Shown here: piece after piece, positions 17,918 to 27,377 of the stretch
Layout of the letters: each line of letters opens with the position of its first letter
Numbering within the stretch: the stretch's first letter is position 1
Assembly (NCBI RefSeq): GCF_017498065.1
Contig: NZ_JAGDFX010000007.1
Location: forward strand, 62,001 to 126,000
Direction of reading: 5' to 3'
Length of the DNA: 64,000 bases
From: Oceanisphaera pacifica
GTDB taxonomy: Bacteria > Pseudomonadota > Gammaproteobacteria > Enterobacterales > Aeromonadaceae
The notes under the pieces: generated by a model
What the model saw: the letters and a program-made list of their open reading frames with translations, nothing else
Told to the model about the DNA's origin: nothing
Databases searched by the model: none
Translations under genes and position numbers: made by a program

Positions 17918-18235
17918 ATGGCATTAACCAAAGCCGATTTAGCAGAGCAGCTGTTTACTGAGCTTGGGCTATCTAAGCGTGATTCTAAAGAGATGGTAGA
18001 GGCTTTCTTTGAAGAAATACGCTTATCACTTGAGCAAGGCGAACAGGTTAAAATATCCGGTTTCGGTAACTTTGAGTTACGTAACAAAGGGGAGCGCCCA
18101 GGGCGTAACCCTAAAACCGGAGAAGATATTCCGATTTCTGCACGCCGAGTGGTGACCTTTAAGCCTGGGCAAAAGCTAAAAGCCAGAGTGGAACATTTAT
18201 CACCGCCTGATGAGTCAGACGCTGCAACAAAATAA
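17918..18235 (+). CDS. ihfA: integration host factor alpha subunit
   Basis: The 105-residue HU/IHF family protein starts [20 protein letters not shown]. It has the HU signature with [20 protein letters not shown] and the DNA-intercalating beta arm around [12 protein letters not shown], where the Pro at the arm tip is conserved. It pairs with IhfB to bend DNA in recombination, replication and transcription. The order pheST-ihfA is conserved across enterics. A downstream terminator closes the operon. IHF may matter locally for recombination at dif-region sites, but that is inference. Confidence 0.97.
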   Translation: MALTKADLAEQLFTELGLSKRDSKEMVEAFFEEIRLSLEQGEQVKISGFGNFELRNKGERPGRNPKTGEDIPISARRVVTFKPGQKLKARVEHLSPPDESDAATK

Positions 18236-18240
18236 AATTA

Positions 18241-18265
18241 AGCCAGGCATAGTGCCTGGCTTTTT
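18241..18265 (+). terminator. terminator of the pheST-ihfA operon
   Basis: AGCCAGGCA (18241-18249), loop TAG, TGCCTGGCT (18253-18261), followed by a run of five T (18261-18265). Confidence 0.9.
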
Positions 18266-18332
18266 CTTAGCAGTTGGGTATTAGAGATTAGCGTTAATAT
18301 AAAATCACTGTTAGCCTAACGCACAGGGTTCA

Positions 18333-19061
18333 ATGACACCAAAAAGAGGGAAGCAGCCAGTGCATAAAGGTAATATAGTTATTCTCACTGGGGCGGGTAT
18401 CTCTGCAGAGTCAGGGATAAGTACCTTTAGAGCCGAGGATGGCTTATGGGAGCAACATAAGCTAGAAGATGTTGCCACGCCTGAAGGCTATCAACGAAAT
18501 CCTGAGCTAGTGCAGCAATTTTATAATGGTCGCCGCCAGCTTCTGCATGAAGTAGAACCGAACGCGGCTCATTTAGCGCTCGCAAAATTAACCGCACAAT
18601 GGCCGGCCACCGTGACTTTAGTAACGCAGAATATTGACGATCTGCATGAAAGAGCCGGCAGTGACAATGTATTACATCTGCACGGCGAATTATTAAAAGC
18701 GCGTTGTCCACACAGTCAGCAAGCCATTGACTGGCCTGGAGATCTTAATATTGGCGACCTCTGTCAGTGTTGTCAGTTTCCGGAGCAGTTGCGCCCCCAT
18801 GTGGTGTGGTTTGGTGAAATGCCGTTATTACTGGACCGCATTTATCAGGCATTAAGTGAAGCCAGTATTTTTATTTCTATTGGTACGTCGGGCAATGTGT
18901 ATCCCGCCGCCGGCTTCGTGCACGAAGCTGCTATGCATAATGCTCATACTGTAGAAATTAATTTAGAGCCGAGCGAAGGAAAAAATCATTTTGCCGAACA
19001 TCGCTACGGGCCAGCAACGGAAAAAGTAGTAGAATACGTTGAAGAGTTACTCAACAGCTAA
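18333..19061 (+). CDS. cobB: NAD-dependent protein deacylase, sirtuin
   Basis: The 242-residue class III sirtuin has the NAD-binding [26 protein letters not shown], the catalytic His in [12 protein letters not shown], and a zinc module (one Cys in KARCPHSQ and the pair in CQCCQFP; the fourth ligand is less clear, as in E. coli CobB). Next come [11 protein letters not shown] and [13 protein letters not shown] Tyr/Arg desuccinylase pocket is suggested by the YNGRRQ segment. It removes acetyl and succinyl groups from lysines, including acetyl-CoA synthetase. The start may instead be the GTG at 18360; ATG 18333 is kept because the extension is basic, like the E. coli long form. Confidence 0.94.
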   Translation: MTPKRGKQPVHKGNIVILTGAGISAESGISTFRAEDGLWEQHKLEDVATPEGYQRNPELVQQFYNGRRQLLHEVEPNAAHLALAKLTAQWPATVTLVTQNIDDLHERAGSDNVLHLHGELLKARCPHSQQAIDWPGDLNIGDLCQCCQFPEQLRPHVVWFGEMPLLLDRIYQALSEASIFISIGTSGNVYPAAGFVHEAAMHNAHTVEINLEPSEGKNHFAEHRYGPATEKVVEYVEELLNS

Positions 19062-19180
19062 TTCTGATACAGACTGAAAAACCTCGACTGATCAACCAAC
19101 ACTTATGTTCAGTTAAGTATAATATATTGTAAGTATAAGAGATTTTAATGAATCAACGTCACATAAGAGATTACTTTTAA

Positions 19181-19945
19181 ATGAATAAACCGCCATTTTC
19201 ACGCTTGCATCAGTCGTTGCAACAAGGTTTTACGCTTTCGCCCAAAGCTATTTTTCAAGAGGCATGGCAGCGCATTATGGGCGCAAAAATGCCGATGTTA
19301 CTGGCAGCCATTGGTGTAACCGGTTGCTGGTTAGTGCTTAATCAATTACTGGTCAGTGTTGGCGGAGACAGTGAAGAAATGTCTTGGCAAACCAGCCTGC
19401 TTGGCCTAGTGGTTTCGATGGTAATGGCACCCATGAGTGCATCTCTCGATATGATGGGGGTTCACCGTGCCGTTGATCGATCGATTAGGCCGAATCAAAT
19501 TTTTGATTACTTTCGTTTTTTGCTGCCGCTTGCGGTTGCCAGCTTATTAATGGGACTGATTAGTAGTTTATTTTTACCACTTGGTCAATTGTTAGGCTTG
19601 CCAGCGGCATTTTCTTTGCTGCCTACCCTTATTTTAAGTATGGCGTTAATGTTCACCTTTCCACTTATTTTAGAAAAAGGCTTTACCCCAATACAAGCGA
19701 TTACCACTTCGCTGCGCTTGTTTGCTCGCCAATGGCTGCCTTTGCTATCAGTACACTTACTACTGGCGTTATTATTTATGGTCGCCGTATTTACGCTGGG
19801 TATTGGACTAATTTGGGTAGTACCTATGTACCTTACCGTAAAAGGCATTATCTATCGCGAAGCCTGTGGGGTAGAAGGTAACACGCCTAGTTCAAACGAA
19901 GACACGCCTTCTTTACATTCGACCAAGGATCATTTTGACGCATGA
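19181..19945 (+). CDS. multi-pass membrane protein of unknown function
   Basis: The 254-residue product has about six hydrophobic segments, at roughly residues 35-55, 72-90, 108-130, 140-165, 182-208 and a final short one. A cytosolic N-terminus and a polar, Glu/Ser/Thr-rich tail of 25 residues flank them. The pattern (IFQEAWQRIMGAKMPMLLAA at the start) recalls bacterial YciC/DUF975-like integral membrane proteins, but I cannot assign a family. A ten-codon ORF at 19148-19180 with its own AAGAGA ribosome site ends directly at this start. Its stop overlaps the next gene by 4 bp (ATGA), so the pair is translationally coupled. Confidence 0.6.
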   Translation: MNKPPFSRLHQSLQQGFTLSPKAIFQEAWQRIMGAKMPMLLAAIGVTGCWLVLNQLLVSVGGDSEEMSWQTSLLGLVVSMVMAPMSASLDMMGVHRAVDRSIRPNQIFDYFRFLLPLAVASLLMGLISSLFLPLGQLLGLPAAFSLLPTLILSMALMFTFPLILEKGFTPIQAITTSLRLFARQWLPLLSVHLLLALLFMVAVFTLGIGLIWVVPMYLTVKGIIYREACGVEGNTPSSNEDTPSLHSTKDHFDA

Positions 19946-20544
19946 AACATTCTTTTATTATTGCGATGTTACTCGCACTACCTAGCAGTCAGTTACAGGC
20001 GGCACCGTTAGAGCTGGGCTACAGTGGTTTTTTTAAATACATGGCGAAGGTGAAAAAGTCGAAGGTTGAGCATGCCGATCTGGGGTTTTATTTAAGCCGC
20101 ACCGATGGTCAAGGCTTGTGTCAGATTGAGTCAGGTGTGGTAACGGTTGATGACGAAATACGAGGCGAGGTTGAGGTGTTGCCTCATCAACAATTTTTGC
20201 TTCCTAAAGATAAAGACTTGGATCTCGACAAAGCAATAGTAGCGTTAGAAATGGCTGGGACCACTGAATGTGATATTTCTATTCAAATTCAGTCTAACCT
20301 TGAGGGTGGTGACGTAACGCACACAGATTTACGCGCCGTTGAGCAAGATATGTATGTGTTATTACAAAAAATGGCAGGTTGGCCAGGTAAGTATTTTGTA
20401 CCTGAGTTACAAGGCATTACTCTAACACCGGCCATGCCAGGGCAAGATATTAACGGACAATCTCAGCTTAAATTAAGCCAAGCACAATTAGCAGAAGAGG
20501 GCAGCTTCAACTTACCAGCGGTAAGAATTACCCCTTGGTTTTAA
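19942..20544 (+). CDS. DUF2987 family periplasmic protein
   Basis: The 200 residues have a cleavable signal peptide (MKHSFIIAMLLALPSSQLQA, cut before Ala-Pro). Mature features are YSGFFKYMAKVKKSKVEHAD, a Gly-Leu-Cys-Gln segment (GLCQIESG) with a second Cys at TTECDIS that could form a disulfide, and a C-terminal VRITPWF. This is the DUF2987 pattern of Vibrio and Shewanella proteins, recalled from memory. Function is unknown. It is coupled by ATGA overlap to the membrane protein upstream, suggesting a joint envelope role. Confidence 0.65.
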   Translation: MKHSFIIAMLLALPSSQLQAAPLELGYSGFFKYMAKVKKSKVEHADLGFYLSRTDGQGLCQIESGVVTVDDEIRGEVEVLPHQQFLLPKDKDLDLDKAIVALEMAGTTECDISIQIQSNLEGGDVTHTDLRAVEQDMYVLLQKMAGWPGKYFVPELQGITLTPAMPGQDINGQSQLKLSQAQLAEEGSFNLPAVRITPWF

Positions 20545-20551
20545 ACAGACA

Positions 20552-20680
20552 GTCATACGCTTTACGCTGACCGCTATACGAAAAACTAAACCAGTTTTTT
20601 AACGTACAGCTTAAGGCGTAAAGCCTATGGCGACAATCTAGCTCTTATGTTTATCTGACCGCTTAAAACTGACAGCTGTT
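20552..20680. repeat. degenerate TCAGC/CGCTGACC intergenic repeats
   Basis: Short related words cluster between the convergent DUF2987 and ttcA genes: ACGCTGACCGCTATACG, CAGCTTAAGGCGTAAAGC and CTGACCGCTTAAAACTGACAG. Similar words recur at about 31446-31605, 39191-39275 and 45258-45380, always at gene ends. Confidence 0.45.
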
Positions 20681-20686
20681 TCTGAT

Positions 20687-21670
20687 TTATTTCAATTCTG
20701 TGATGGTGAGTCTCTCGCCTAAGGCAGCAGCGGACACACTTTCATTTTCATCAACAAAGCGCGATGCCACATCGGGTTTATCAAAACCAATATCGCCGCC
20801 ATCTATTACGCCCGACAGGCTATTAATATTTTTAAAGTCAAACTGCTGATGATCAAGTAAGTGAGAAGGAACCACATTTTGTATGGCGCTAAACATGCTG
20901 GCGATACGGCCCGGAAAACGTGCATCCCAATCTTCAAGCATGGCTTTAATATTTTGTCGCTGTAGGTTTTCTTGTGAGCCACATAAGTTGCAGGGAATAA
21001 TAGGGAAAGCCTTGGCTTGTGCAAAACTGACAATGTCTTTTTCATGACAATATGCCAATGGACGGATCACAACATGCTTGCCATTATCACTGACTAATTT
21101 AGGCGGCATCGACTTCATGGTGCCACCATAAAACATATTCAGCATTAAGGTTTCTAAAATATCATCTCTGTGATGACCCAAGGCAATTTTAGTCGCCCCT
21201 AACTCGCTGGCTGTGCGATATAAAATACCGCGTCTTAACCGAGAGCATAAAGAGCAGGTGGTTTTACCCTCAGGAATTTTATCCATCACAATAGAGTAGG
21301 TATCTTCTTCCACAATTTTATACTCAACACCTAACTCATCTAAGTACTGAGGTAGCACATGTTCGGGAAAGCCGGGCTGCTTTTGATCTAAGTTCACCGC
21401 TACAATATCAAACTGAATTGGCGCGTGGGCTTTTAAATGCAACAGTATATCGAGCATGGCATAACTGTCTTTACCCCCCGACAAACACACCATAATACGA
21501 TCGCCATCTTCAATCATATTAAAATCATTAATAGCCTGACCTACATGTCGACGCAGCCGTTTTTGTACTTTATTGAAGCTAGCAGTTTGTGTAGCAGGCG
21601 GCGTTGATTGGCTTGAATTGGATGTGTTTGAAATAGACGTCATTGAAACAGAATCAGTAGAAACAGACAT
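20687..21670 (-). CDS. ttcA: tRNA 2-thiocytidine(32) synthetase
   Basis: The 327-residue PP-loop ATPase carries [14 protein letters not shown] (ATP-binding SGGKDS), two CxxC pairs that hold the iron-sulfur cluster ([12 protein letters not shown] and [13 protein letters not shown]), [12 protein letters not shown] and [10 protein letters not shown]. coli TtcA thiolates cytidine 32 in several tRNAs. The first 30 residues are Ser/Thr-rich and unlike the family; the conserved part begins at [20 protein letters not shown], but no better start is visible. It follows uspE and fnr on the minus strand, the conserved fnr-uspE-ttcA neighbourhood. Confidence 0.96.
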   Translation of the reverse strand: MSVSTDSVSMTSISNTSNSSQSTPPATQTASFNKVQKRLRRHVGQAINDFNMIEDGDRIMVCLSGGKDSYAMLDILLHLKAHAPIQFDIVAVNLDQKQPGFPEHVLPQYLDELGVEYKIVEEDTYSIVMDKIPEGKTTCSLCSRLRRGILYRTASELGATKIALGHHRDDILETLMLNMFYGGTMKSMPPKLVSDNGKHVVIRPLAYCHEKDIVSFAQAKAFPIIPCNLCGSQENLQRQNIKAMLEDWDARFPGRIASMFSAIQNVVPSHLLDHQQFDFKNINSLSGVIDGGDIGFDKPDVASRFVDENESVSAAALGERLTITELK

Positions 21671-21744
21671 GATAACCCCAGCAAAAATACTGGGGCTATT
21701 ATAGAGACTAGCGGCTTGAGGGCAAGCAAGTGAGAGAGATTAAA

Positions 21745-22665
21745 TTATGATTCACTGCTGTCGGGTCTGAGTACTAATACATCACAAGCTAACTTATCAA
21801 CGACATGCTCGGCGGTATTACCCAAGAGGGCCGCAGAAAAACCGGTGCGGCCTACGGAGCCTAAAATTACTAAACTGGCCTGGGTTTTCTCGGCACACTC
21901 AGGGATCACTTCTTCAGCTAAACCTTCTTCTAAATGCAAATGATCTGACGCTACATCAAAGCGTACGGCGTATTCATACAAGGTTCTTTCGTGATGTTTT
22001 TTTACCGCTGCTTTATACACGCTAGGATCAAAGTCTGGCAGCTCCAGCGCCATGTTCACCGGTGTAACAGGGTAGGCGTTCACCAAGTGCAAGTTAGCAG
22101 AAAGTAGCCGTGCTACTTCAGCGCTTTCAGTGATAATTTTACTGTTAAGTGACGCTTGTTCTTCTTCATCACTGCTACAGTTAACCGCCGCTAATACATT
22201 ACCGCCCATACGCCAGTCTTGCTCTTTTACTAACAATACGGGGCACGGGCATTTGCGTAATAAATGCCAATCTGTGGGAGTAAAAATAAAAGATTGAATA
22301 AGTGTATGTTTGTGGGTGCTTTTCACCACTAAGTCGTGTTGAGCTTCTTCAACCTGTTGAATAATGGCTTCAAAGGGGCGGCTGTGCCACACCACTTTTA
22401 AATTAAATTTTATCTTACTATTGGCATAGGGGGTTAATAAGGTTTTTAACCATTCTTCACGTCCTTGCAGTACCCCTTCACGCATTTCATCACGCTCGGT
22501 GCTCGACAAAATAGACGTCATTTCATAAGAAAAATCATAAATAGGCATGAAGAGGGTGATATCGGCTTGCTCTTGCAATGCGGCTACAGACACAGCACGA
22601 TGCAAGGCCGGTTGTGTTTCGGCAACCGGATCGATAACCACTAATATATGTTGATACTTAATCAT
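21745..22665 (-). CDS. uspE: universal stress protein UspE
   Basis: Two tandem Usp domains span 306 residues (E. coli UspE 316). The first starts MIKYQHILVVIDPVAETQPA. The second ends with ASLVILGSVGRTGFSAALLG and NTAEHVVDKLACDVLVLRPD, the Usp nucleotide-loop region. It is cytosolic and is associated in E. coli with oxidative stress resistance, motility and aggregation. It is 28 bp downstream of fnr on the same strand, an arrangement conserved in gammaproteobacteria, so it is probably part of an anaerobic or redox stress response. Confidence 0.95.
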   Translation of the reverse strand: MIKYQHILVVIDPVAETQPALHRAVSVAALQEQADITLFMPIYDFSYEMTSILSSTERDEMREGVLQGREEWLKTLLTPYANSKIKFNLKVVWHSRPFEAIIQQVEEAQHDLVVKSTHKHTLIQSFIFTPTDWHLLRKCPCPVLLVKEQDWRMGGNVLAAVNCSSDEEEQASLNSKIITESAEVARLLSANLHLVNAYPVTPVNMALELPDFDPSVYKAAVKKHHERTLYEYAVRFDVASDHLHLEEGLAEEVIPECAEKTQASLVILGSVGRTGFSAALLGNTAEHVVDKLACDVLVLRPDSSES

Positions 22666-22693
22666 AAGGTATCCCTCTTTATGAAAGTAAACT

Positions 22694-23455
22694 TCACGCT
22701 GACGGTGAATGGGACCTAGGCGTGCCGGCTAAGCAGGCCAGCTCCGGCAAATCGATAATTCGAATATACTTGCCATCGACTTCAATCATATTATTTTTTT
22801 GAAAACGACCTAACAATCGACTGACGGTTTCTACGGTCAGGCCTAAATAGTTGCCAATATCGCCACGAGTCATGGTTAACCTAAACTCTTTTGGCGAAAA
22901 GCCTCGCTCAGAGAAACGCGTAGATAAGCCATGCAAAAAGGAAGCTAAACGCTCTTCAGCAGTCTTTTTAGATAGCAGTAAGATCATTTGTTGATCGCCA
23001 TTAATCTCGCTACTCATTAAGCGCATTATTTGCTGTCGTAAGCGCGGCATTGTACCTGCCAGATCGTCTAGCACTTCATACGGGATTTCGCAAACCATGG
23101 CGGTTTCTAGCGCTTGAGCAAAAGAAGGGTGGCTGCCATTATTAATCGCATCAAAGCCGATAAGATCACCGGCTAAGTGAAAAGCAGTAATTTGTTCATC
23201 ACCTTGCTCGGTAATAGTGTAAGACTTAATAGTACCAGCACGAATGGCATACAAAGACTTCAGCTCTTCACCTGCTTTAAACAGCTCTTGGCCTTTTTGA
23301 ATCGGCTTTTTACGCTCAATAATATTATCCAGCTCATCTAACTCATCAGAGTTAAGCCCAAGCGGAATACACAATTGACTAATGCTACAATCTTGGCAGT
23401 GAATGGAGCGACTGCTTGCAGCGGCTGTTTTAATAATGTTTTTTTGATTTCCCAT
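22694..23455 (-). CDS. fnr: FNR oxygen-responsive transcription regulator
   Basis: The 253 residues have Cys 20, 23 and 29 ([11 protein letters not shown]) at the same positions as E. coli FNR. A fourth Cys in MVCEIPYE completes the set for the oxygen-labile [4Fe-4S] cluster. A cNMP-type beta-roll sensor is followed by the CRP-family helix-turn-helix [20 protein letters not shown], whose ExxSR recognition residues (VETVSR) give specificity for TTGAT-N4-ATCAA. A perfect site of that form occurs at 30923-30936 near the cco genes. FNR is therefore the likely regulator of the neighbouring oxidase cluster. Confidence 0.97.
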   Translation of the reverse strand: MGNQKNIIKTAAASSRSIHCQDCSISQLCIPLGLNSDELDELDNIIERKKPIQKGQELFKAGEELKSLYAIRAGTIKSYTITEQGDEQITAFHLAGDLIGFDAINNGSHPSFAQALETAMVCEIPYEVLDDLAGTMPRLRQQIMRLMSSEINGDQQMILLLSKKTAEERLASFLHGLSTRFSERGFSPKEFRLTMTRGDIGNYLGLTVETVSRLLGRFQKNNMIEVDGKYIRIIDLPELACLAGTPRSHSPSA

Positions 23456-23519
23456 AGCTCAATACTTTTGTGGTATCAATAACTAATCATAGCACCAAAA
23501 ATAACCGCTTAATAGCTGC

Positions 23520-24200
23520 TTACAAGAGTGGTAGTGCTTGATAAAGCGTAAACAAACCATAACAAATCAATAAGATACCTGATACTTGGCGAAATTTAGG
23601 GTGATTTAACCAATGACGAAGTTGCCCAGCCAAGCCCCCTAGCGCTAATAAAGTGGGTAGGGTACCTAGGCCAAACAAGGCCATTACCCGTGCGCCTTCT
23701 AATGCGCCGCCCGACACCGCACTCCAGGTAAGTGCCGAGTAGACCAAGCCACAGGGCAACCAGCCCCAAACCATACCAAAAGGAAAGGCTGCTAATGGGC
23801 TTTTAAAAGGAATAAAGCGACTGGCTAATGGCTTAATATGCCGCCAAATACCGGCGCCTAATTTTTCGAGATGTAATAGAAAAAACCACCAGCGCGCTAA
23901 GTATAAGCCTAGCAAAATCATCATTACGCCAGTTAGCAGCCGAAAATACACTAAGGCATGTTTTCCGGCACTCACTTCAGCAAGACTTGCAAAAATGCCA
24001 CCCACTAGCGCGCCAGCTATGCTGTAACTTAAAATACGGCCGGCGTTATAGCTGAGCAAATATAGCCACTGCCAACGCTGTTGTTCTTTAGGGATAGCCA
24101 TAGAAAAGGCTGCCGCCACACCGCCGCACATAGCAATACAATGCCCAGCGCCTAAAAAGCCAATAAGCAAGGCCGCCCAAGCATCAAGCTGAGTGGTCAT
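23520..24200 (-). CDS. TauE/SafE family membrane protein of the cco cluster
   Basis: The start is set at 24200, six bases after AAGG and overlapping the end of ccoS by 17 bp; the longer frame lacks a ribosome site. The 226-residue product has about six membrane segments with GFLGAGHCIAMCGGVAAAFS, YNAGRILSYSIAGALVGGIF and FGMVWGWLPCGLVYSALTWS. These His/Cys-containing stretches are typical of the cytochrome-biogenesis-associated branch of the sulfite exporter/DsbD-like group found with ccoS. It may help copper or heme delivery during cbb3 assembly; true sulfite export is unproven. Confidence 0.82.
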   Translation of the reverse strand: MTTQLDAWAALLIGFLGAGHCIAMCGGVAAAFSMAIPKEQQRWQWLYLLSYNAGRILSYSIAGALVGGIFASLAEVSAGKHALVYFRLLTGVMMILLGLYLARWWFFLLHLEKLGAGIWRHIKPLASRFIPFKSPLAAFPFGMVWGWLPCGLVYSALTWSAVSGGALEGARVMALFGLGTLPTLLALGGLAGQLRHWLNHPKFRQVSGILLICYGLFTLYQALPLL

Positions 24201-24426
24201 GGTCATCCTTATTCTGGGAGAGTTGGCTAGCCGCCTTTTGCTCAGGGTGAGTTTGGGCTTCTTGGTGTGAGCTTTTATCGTCATCAAACAAAATACTGCT
24301 GCCGTGACGATCTAAGTCTTCAAACTGATCGCTTTTAACTGACCAAAAAAACAACACCAGTGCCAGCCCTACAAACACCATGGCAATGGGGATCATAAAA
24401 TACCAAACATCTACGTTATCTGTCAT
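24184..24426 (-). CDS. ccoS: cbb3 oxidase maturation protein CcoS
   Basis: The true start is MTDNVDVWYFMIPIAMVFVG at 24426, overlapping the ccoI stop by 4 bp; the ORF is open further upstream inside ccoI. The 80-residue protein has one membrane helix, the conserved FFWSVKSDQFEDLDRHGSSI and a polar His/Asp-rich tail. CcoS is needed for insertion of heme or copper cofactors into cbb3 oxidase. The tail beyond position 55 is longer than usual and could bind metal. Confidence 0.93.
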   Translation of the reverse strand: MTDNVDVWYFMIPIAMVFVGLALVLFFWSVKSDQFEDLDRHGSSILFDDDKSSHQEAQTHPEQKAASQLSQNKDDHDHSA

Positions 24427-26792
24427 AAGCGTGAAAGCCTCAAAGAATTGGTCATCACAATAAGCGAGCTCACTGACATGCCCACCATGGCAAACCAAGG
24501 TGATACATGGCCAGTGGCCGCCATGGGTAAAATAATAGCGTTATAACCCAGTGCCCAGCTAAAGTTTTGCTTAATTATCGCCCGACACCGACTTGCCACA
24601 TGACGAGCCGTTAAAATATGGCGTAAATCGTCGGCCAGCATAATGGCATCGGCACTGTTTTTAGCAATATCTGTGCCGCCAGCCATGGCAAAAGAGACAT
24701 GGGCACCGGCTAACACCGGCGCATCATTAATGCCGTCACCCACCATTAGGCAGATGTCACCGGCTTGGTCGCGCTCATTCAAGTAGGCCAGTTTATCGTC
24801 GGGGCTGGCATGTTTTACTAAGGTATCAACCCCAAGTTGCTCGGCCACTTTTTCTGCTTGACCTGAACTATCGCCAGTTAAAATAGTGGTAGCAATACCT
24901 TGCTTAGCGCAGGCTTTAATTAAATCCGCCGCTTCGTCTCGCAGGGGATCAGATAAACTAAAGCGCGCCACTAGGCCTTCATCATCGGCCAAATAGACAC
25001 TTAAATCTGACGTTTGTTGCTCAGGGGCCAACCAAGCGCCACTGCCTAAGCGATAAAAAACACCATTAATACTGCCGGTTACCCCACGGCCAACTTGGTT
25101 ATTGCGGTTGAGTACTGGCATTTCTTGCTGGCGAAATTTGGCAAATGCTCTGGCAATAGGGTGCTCCGACTGTGCCTCTAGCGCAGCGGCAATCGCCAAA
25201 GCATCTGCCTGATTAAGGCGACTATAGGTTTGAGTGTTACTCAGGCTAATTTCGCCACGGGTTAAGGTGCCGGTTTTATCAAATACCACGCGATTAATTT
25301 TGGGTAGGGTATCTAATACATGAGCCCGACGCACTAATACACCAGAGCGGCTTAAGCGTGAAGTTGCAACCGTTAATGCGGTGGGGGTGGCCAAAGATAG
25401 GGCACAAGGGCAGGTGGCCACTAATACCGACAACATTACCCAAAAAGCTTTGCCCGCATCTAACTGTAACCACACCAAGTAGGTGGCTAAGGTCACTAAT
25501 AATAGGGCGGCAACAAAATAGCGCGACAGTTGATCCGCCAACACTGCCACTTTGGGTTTTTCTAATAAAGCATCATCTTGGGCCCGTAAAATTTCTGACA
25601 CTCTGGCTTCACCAAGCGGGCGGAGCACCTTTAAGCGCAGTGGTGACTCTACGTTAGTACTACCCGCAAACACCGCATCGCCGCTGTGGCGGATCACCGG
25701 TAAATGTTCACCGGTTAGCATAGACTCATCAATGCTGCTGCTCCCTTCAATAATCTCAGCATCTGCCGGAATTTGACTGCCTGGGGCGACCAAGACTATT
25801 TGCTCTGCTTGTAGGGTTTTAGCGGCCACTTCTTGCTCACCTTCTGGCGTTTCAACTCGGGCCAACATGGGTACTAATAAGGTGAGGTTAGCGGTGGTTT
25901 CTGAAGCACGCCGCTTAGCGCGCATTTCTAAAAAGCGCCCGGTCAACAATAAAAAGGCAAACATAGAGACGCATTCATAATAGACATCTCCGGTTTGCGT
26001 TACGGTGGCGTATACAGACGCCACAAAGGCAAAAATCATCGCCAAAGAGACGGGCAAGTCCATATTGAGCGCGCGGTTTTTTAACCCACGCCAGGCATTT
26101 TGATAAAAAGGCAGGGCAGAGTAGCCCATTACTGGCACACTCAACCAGAGACTGACCCAACGAAAGTACTCTACCAAGCCGGCATCAGTGTTAGGAAATA
26201 AATCATCATATAAGGCAATCGCCACCATCATCACTTGCATGCTGGCAATGCCTGCCACCCCCATGCGCAACAAATAGGATTTTACTTCTTTATTATATTC
26301 TTGCTCTTGCTGATGAGGTTGAAAAGGCCGTGCTTGATAGCCAATGTCGGCAAAGGCTGCCAATAACTGACTAAGTGAGGCGGTTTTTTCATCCCAGCGT
26401 AATCGAGCTCGCTCTGTGGTGGTGTTCACTTGGATCAGTACCACACCGGGTATGCGCGTTAAATGTCGTTCAATCAGCCAGGCGCAAGCGGCACAACTTA
26501 ACCCCGAAATAGAGAGCTGAACCTCTTTAAGGTTATCTTTGTCTGTAACAAAGTCTTGCTGTATTTCAGCCAAGTCGTAATGCTGTAGCTGTTTAAGTTC
26601 ATCGGGCACCGCATCCGCCTTTGGGGCAGGGGCGGTTCTGTGTTGGTAATAGCTGGCTAAACCGCAGTCGATAATGGTTTCAGCCACCGCCAAGCAACCC
26701 GGGCAACAAAACGCCTGTTCGCTGCCCTCTACTTCTAACACAAAGCGGTTGCCGGAAGGTACAGCTTCACCGCAGTGAAAACAGCCATCCAT
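24423..26792 (-). CDS. ccoI: copper-transporting P1B-type ATPase CcoI
   Basis: The 789 residues start with a Cys-rich module (MDGCFHCGEAVPSG, CCPGC) of the CcoI/FixI type. An HMA domain follows (LSISGLSCAACAWLIE, metal-binding CxxC). Then come eight membrane helices with the CPC metal site in VATCPCALSLATPTAL, the phosphorylation site DKTGTLT, the HP motif in SEHPIARAFA and MVGDGINDAPVLAGA. It loads copper across the inner membrane for the binuclear centre of cbb3 oxidase rather than detoxifying. It lies between ccoH and ccoS with 2-bp spacing and a 4-bp overlap, so the three are coupled. Confidence 0.96.
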   Translation of the reverse strand: MDGCFHCGEAVPSGNRFVLEVEGSEQAFCCPGCLAVAETIIDCGLASYYQHRTAPAPKADAVPDELKQLQHYDLAEIQQDFVTDKDNLKEVQLSISGLSCAACAWLIERHLTRIPGVVLIQVNTTTERARLRWDEKTASLSQLLAAFADIGYQARPFQPHQQEQEYNKEVKSYLLRMGVAGIASMQVMMVAIALYDDLFPNTDAGLVEYFRWVSLWLSVPVMGYSALPFYQNAWRGLKNRALNMDLPVSLAMIFAFVASVYATVTQTGDVYYECVSMFAFLLLTGRFLEMRAKRRASETTANLTLLVPMLARVETPEGEQEVAAKTLQAEQIVLVAPGSQIPADAEIIEGSSSIDESMLTGEHLPVIRHSGDAVFAGSTNVESPLRLKVLRPLGEARVSEILRAQDDALLEKPKVAVLADQLSRYFVAALLLVTLATYLVWLQLDAGKAFWVMLSVLVATCPCALSLATPTALTVATSRLSRSGVLVRRAHVLDTLPKINRVVFDKTGTLTRGEISLSNTQTYSRLNQADALAIAAALEAQSEHPIARAFAKFRQQEMPVLNRNNQVGRGVTGSINGVFYRLGSGAWLAPEQQTSDLSVYLADDEGLVARFSLSDPLRDEAADLIKACAKQGIATTILTGDSSGQAEKVAEQLGVDTLVKHASPDDKLAYLNERDQAGDICLMVGDGINDAPVLAGAHVSFAMAGGTDIAKNSADAIMLADDLRHILTARHVASRCRAIIKQNFSWALGYNAIILPMAATGHVSPWFAMVGMSVSSLIVMTNSLRLSRL

Positions 26793-26794
26793 CT

Positions 26795-27280
26795 TTAACT
26801 CTCCGCGCGAATAAGCAGTTGATCTTTAATGGGCAAGCTAATGCGTCTTTGGATCCGCCAGTTACCGTCCATGGCTTCAATTTGTAGGTTCCAGTTACCT
26901 TTAATCAGTGGCACATCTAAGCGTTGGCGATACATGCCTGAGCCATCTGCGGTCATAATTAACAAGTGATCTTCTTTTTCTAGGGTAGGGTGGGTGAAGC
27001 TAACTTTAATGGCTTCACCGGCCTTTTGCGCACCAACCAAAGAAATAGCGACCTGTTCGTCTTGATAGCTGAGCTTAGCCATCATTTTCATTTCTACGGC
27101 CCGCTTAAGCTCTGTTAAATCTTTATTATAAGCTCGGCCTTTTTTGTAGTAGTCATCAACTACCATGCTATCGGCGCCCGAGCTTGCCAAGTAGAAAGTA
27201 TAAAGGCTGGCGGCGACTGCGCATAAAGGTAATACAATCAAAAACCAAGGCCAAAAATGCTGATACCAATGACGTTGCAT
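26795..27280 (-). CDS. ccoH: cbb3 assembly protein CcoH (FixH family)
   Basis: The 161-residue protein has one N-terminal membrane helix (WFLIVLPLCAVAASLYTFYL) followed by the family motif MVVDDYYKKGRAYNKDL. A periplasmic Ig-like domain with DLIKGNWNLQIEAMDGNWRI-like strands completes it. It is a single-pass assembly factor of cbb3 oxidase. In most clusters ccoG stands between ccoP and ccoH; here it is missing. A terminator separates this gene from ccoP. Confidence 0.9.
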   Translation of the reverse strand: MQRHWYQHFWPWFLIVLPLCAVAASLYTFYLASSGADSMVVDDYYKKGRAYNKDLTELKRAVEMKMMAKLSYQDEQVAISLVGAQKAGEAIKVSFTHPTLEKEDHLLIMTADGSGMYRQRLDVPLIKGNWNLQIEAMDGNWRIQRRISLPIKDQLLIRAES

Positions 27281-27328
27281 AACAAATTCCTACTACAAAA
27301 AAGGAGAATTTAGTAAGGGGTAATATAA

Positions 27329-27356
27329 CAAAAAAAGCCCCGGCAAGCGGGGCTTT
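27329..27356 (-). terminator. terminator between ccoP and ccoH
   Basis: AAAGCCCCG and CGGGGCTTT form a 9-bp stem around GCAAG. On the minus strand the stem is followed by a run of T, so it ends the ccoNOQP message and leaves ccoHIS to read-through or a separate start. Confidence 0.88.
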
Positions 27357-27377
27357 CTCACCTAAACCCCAAAGGGC

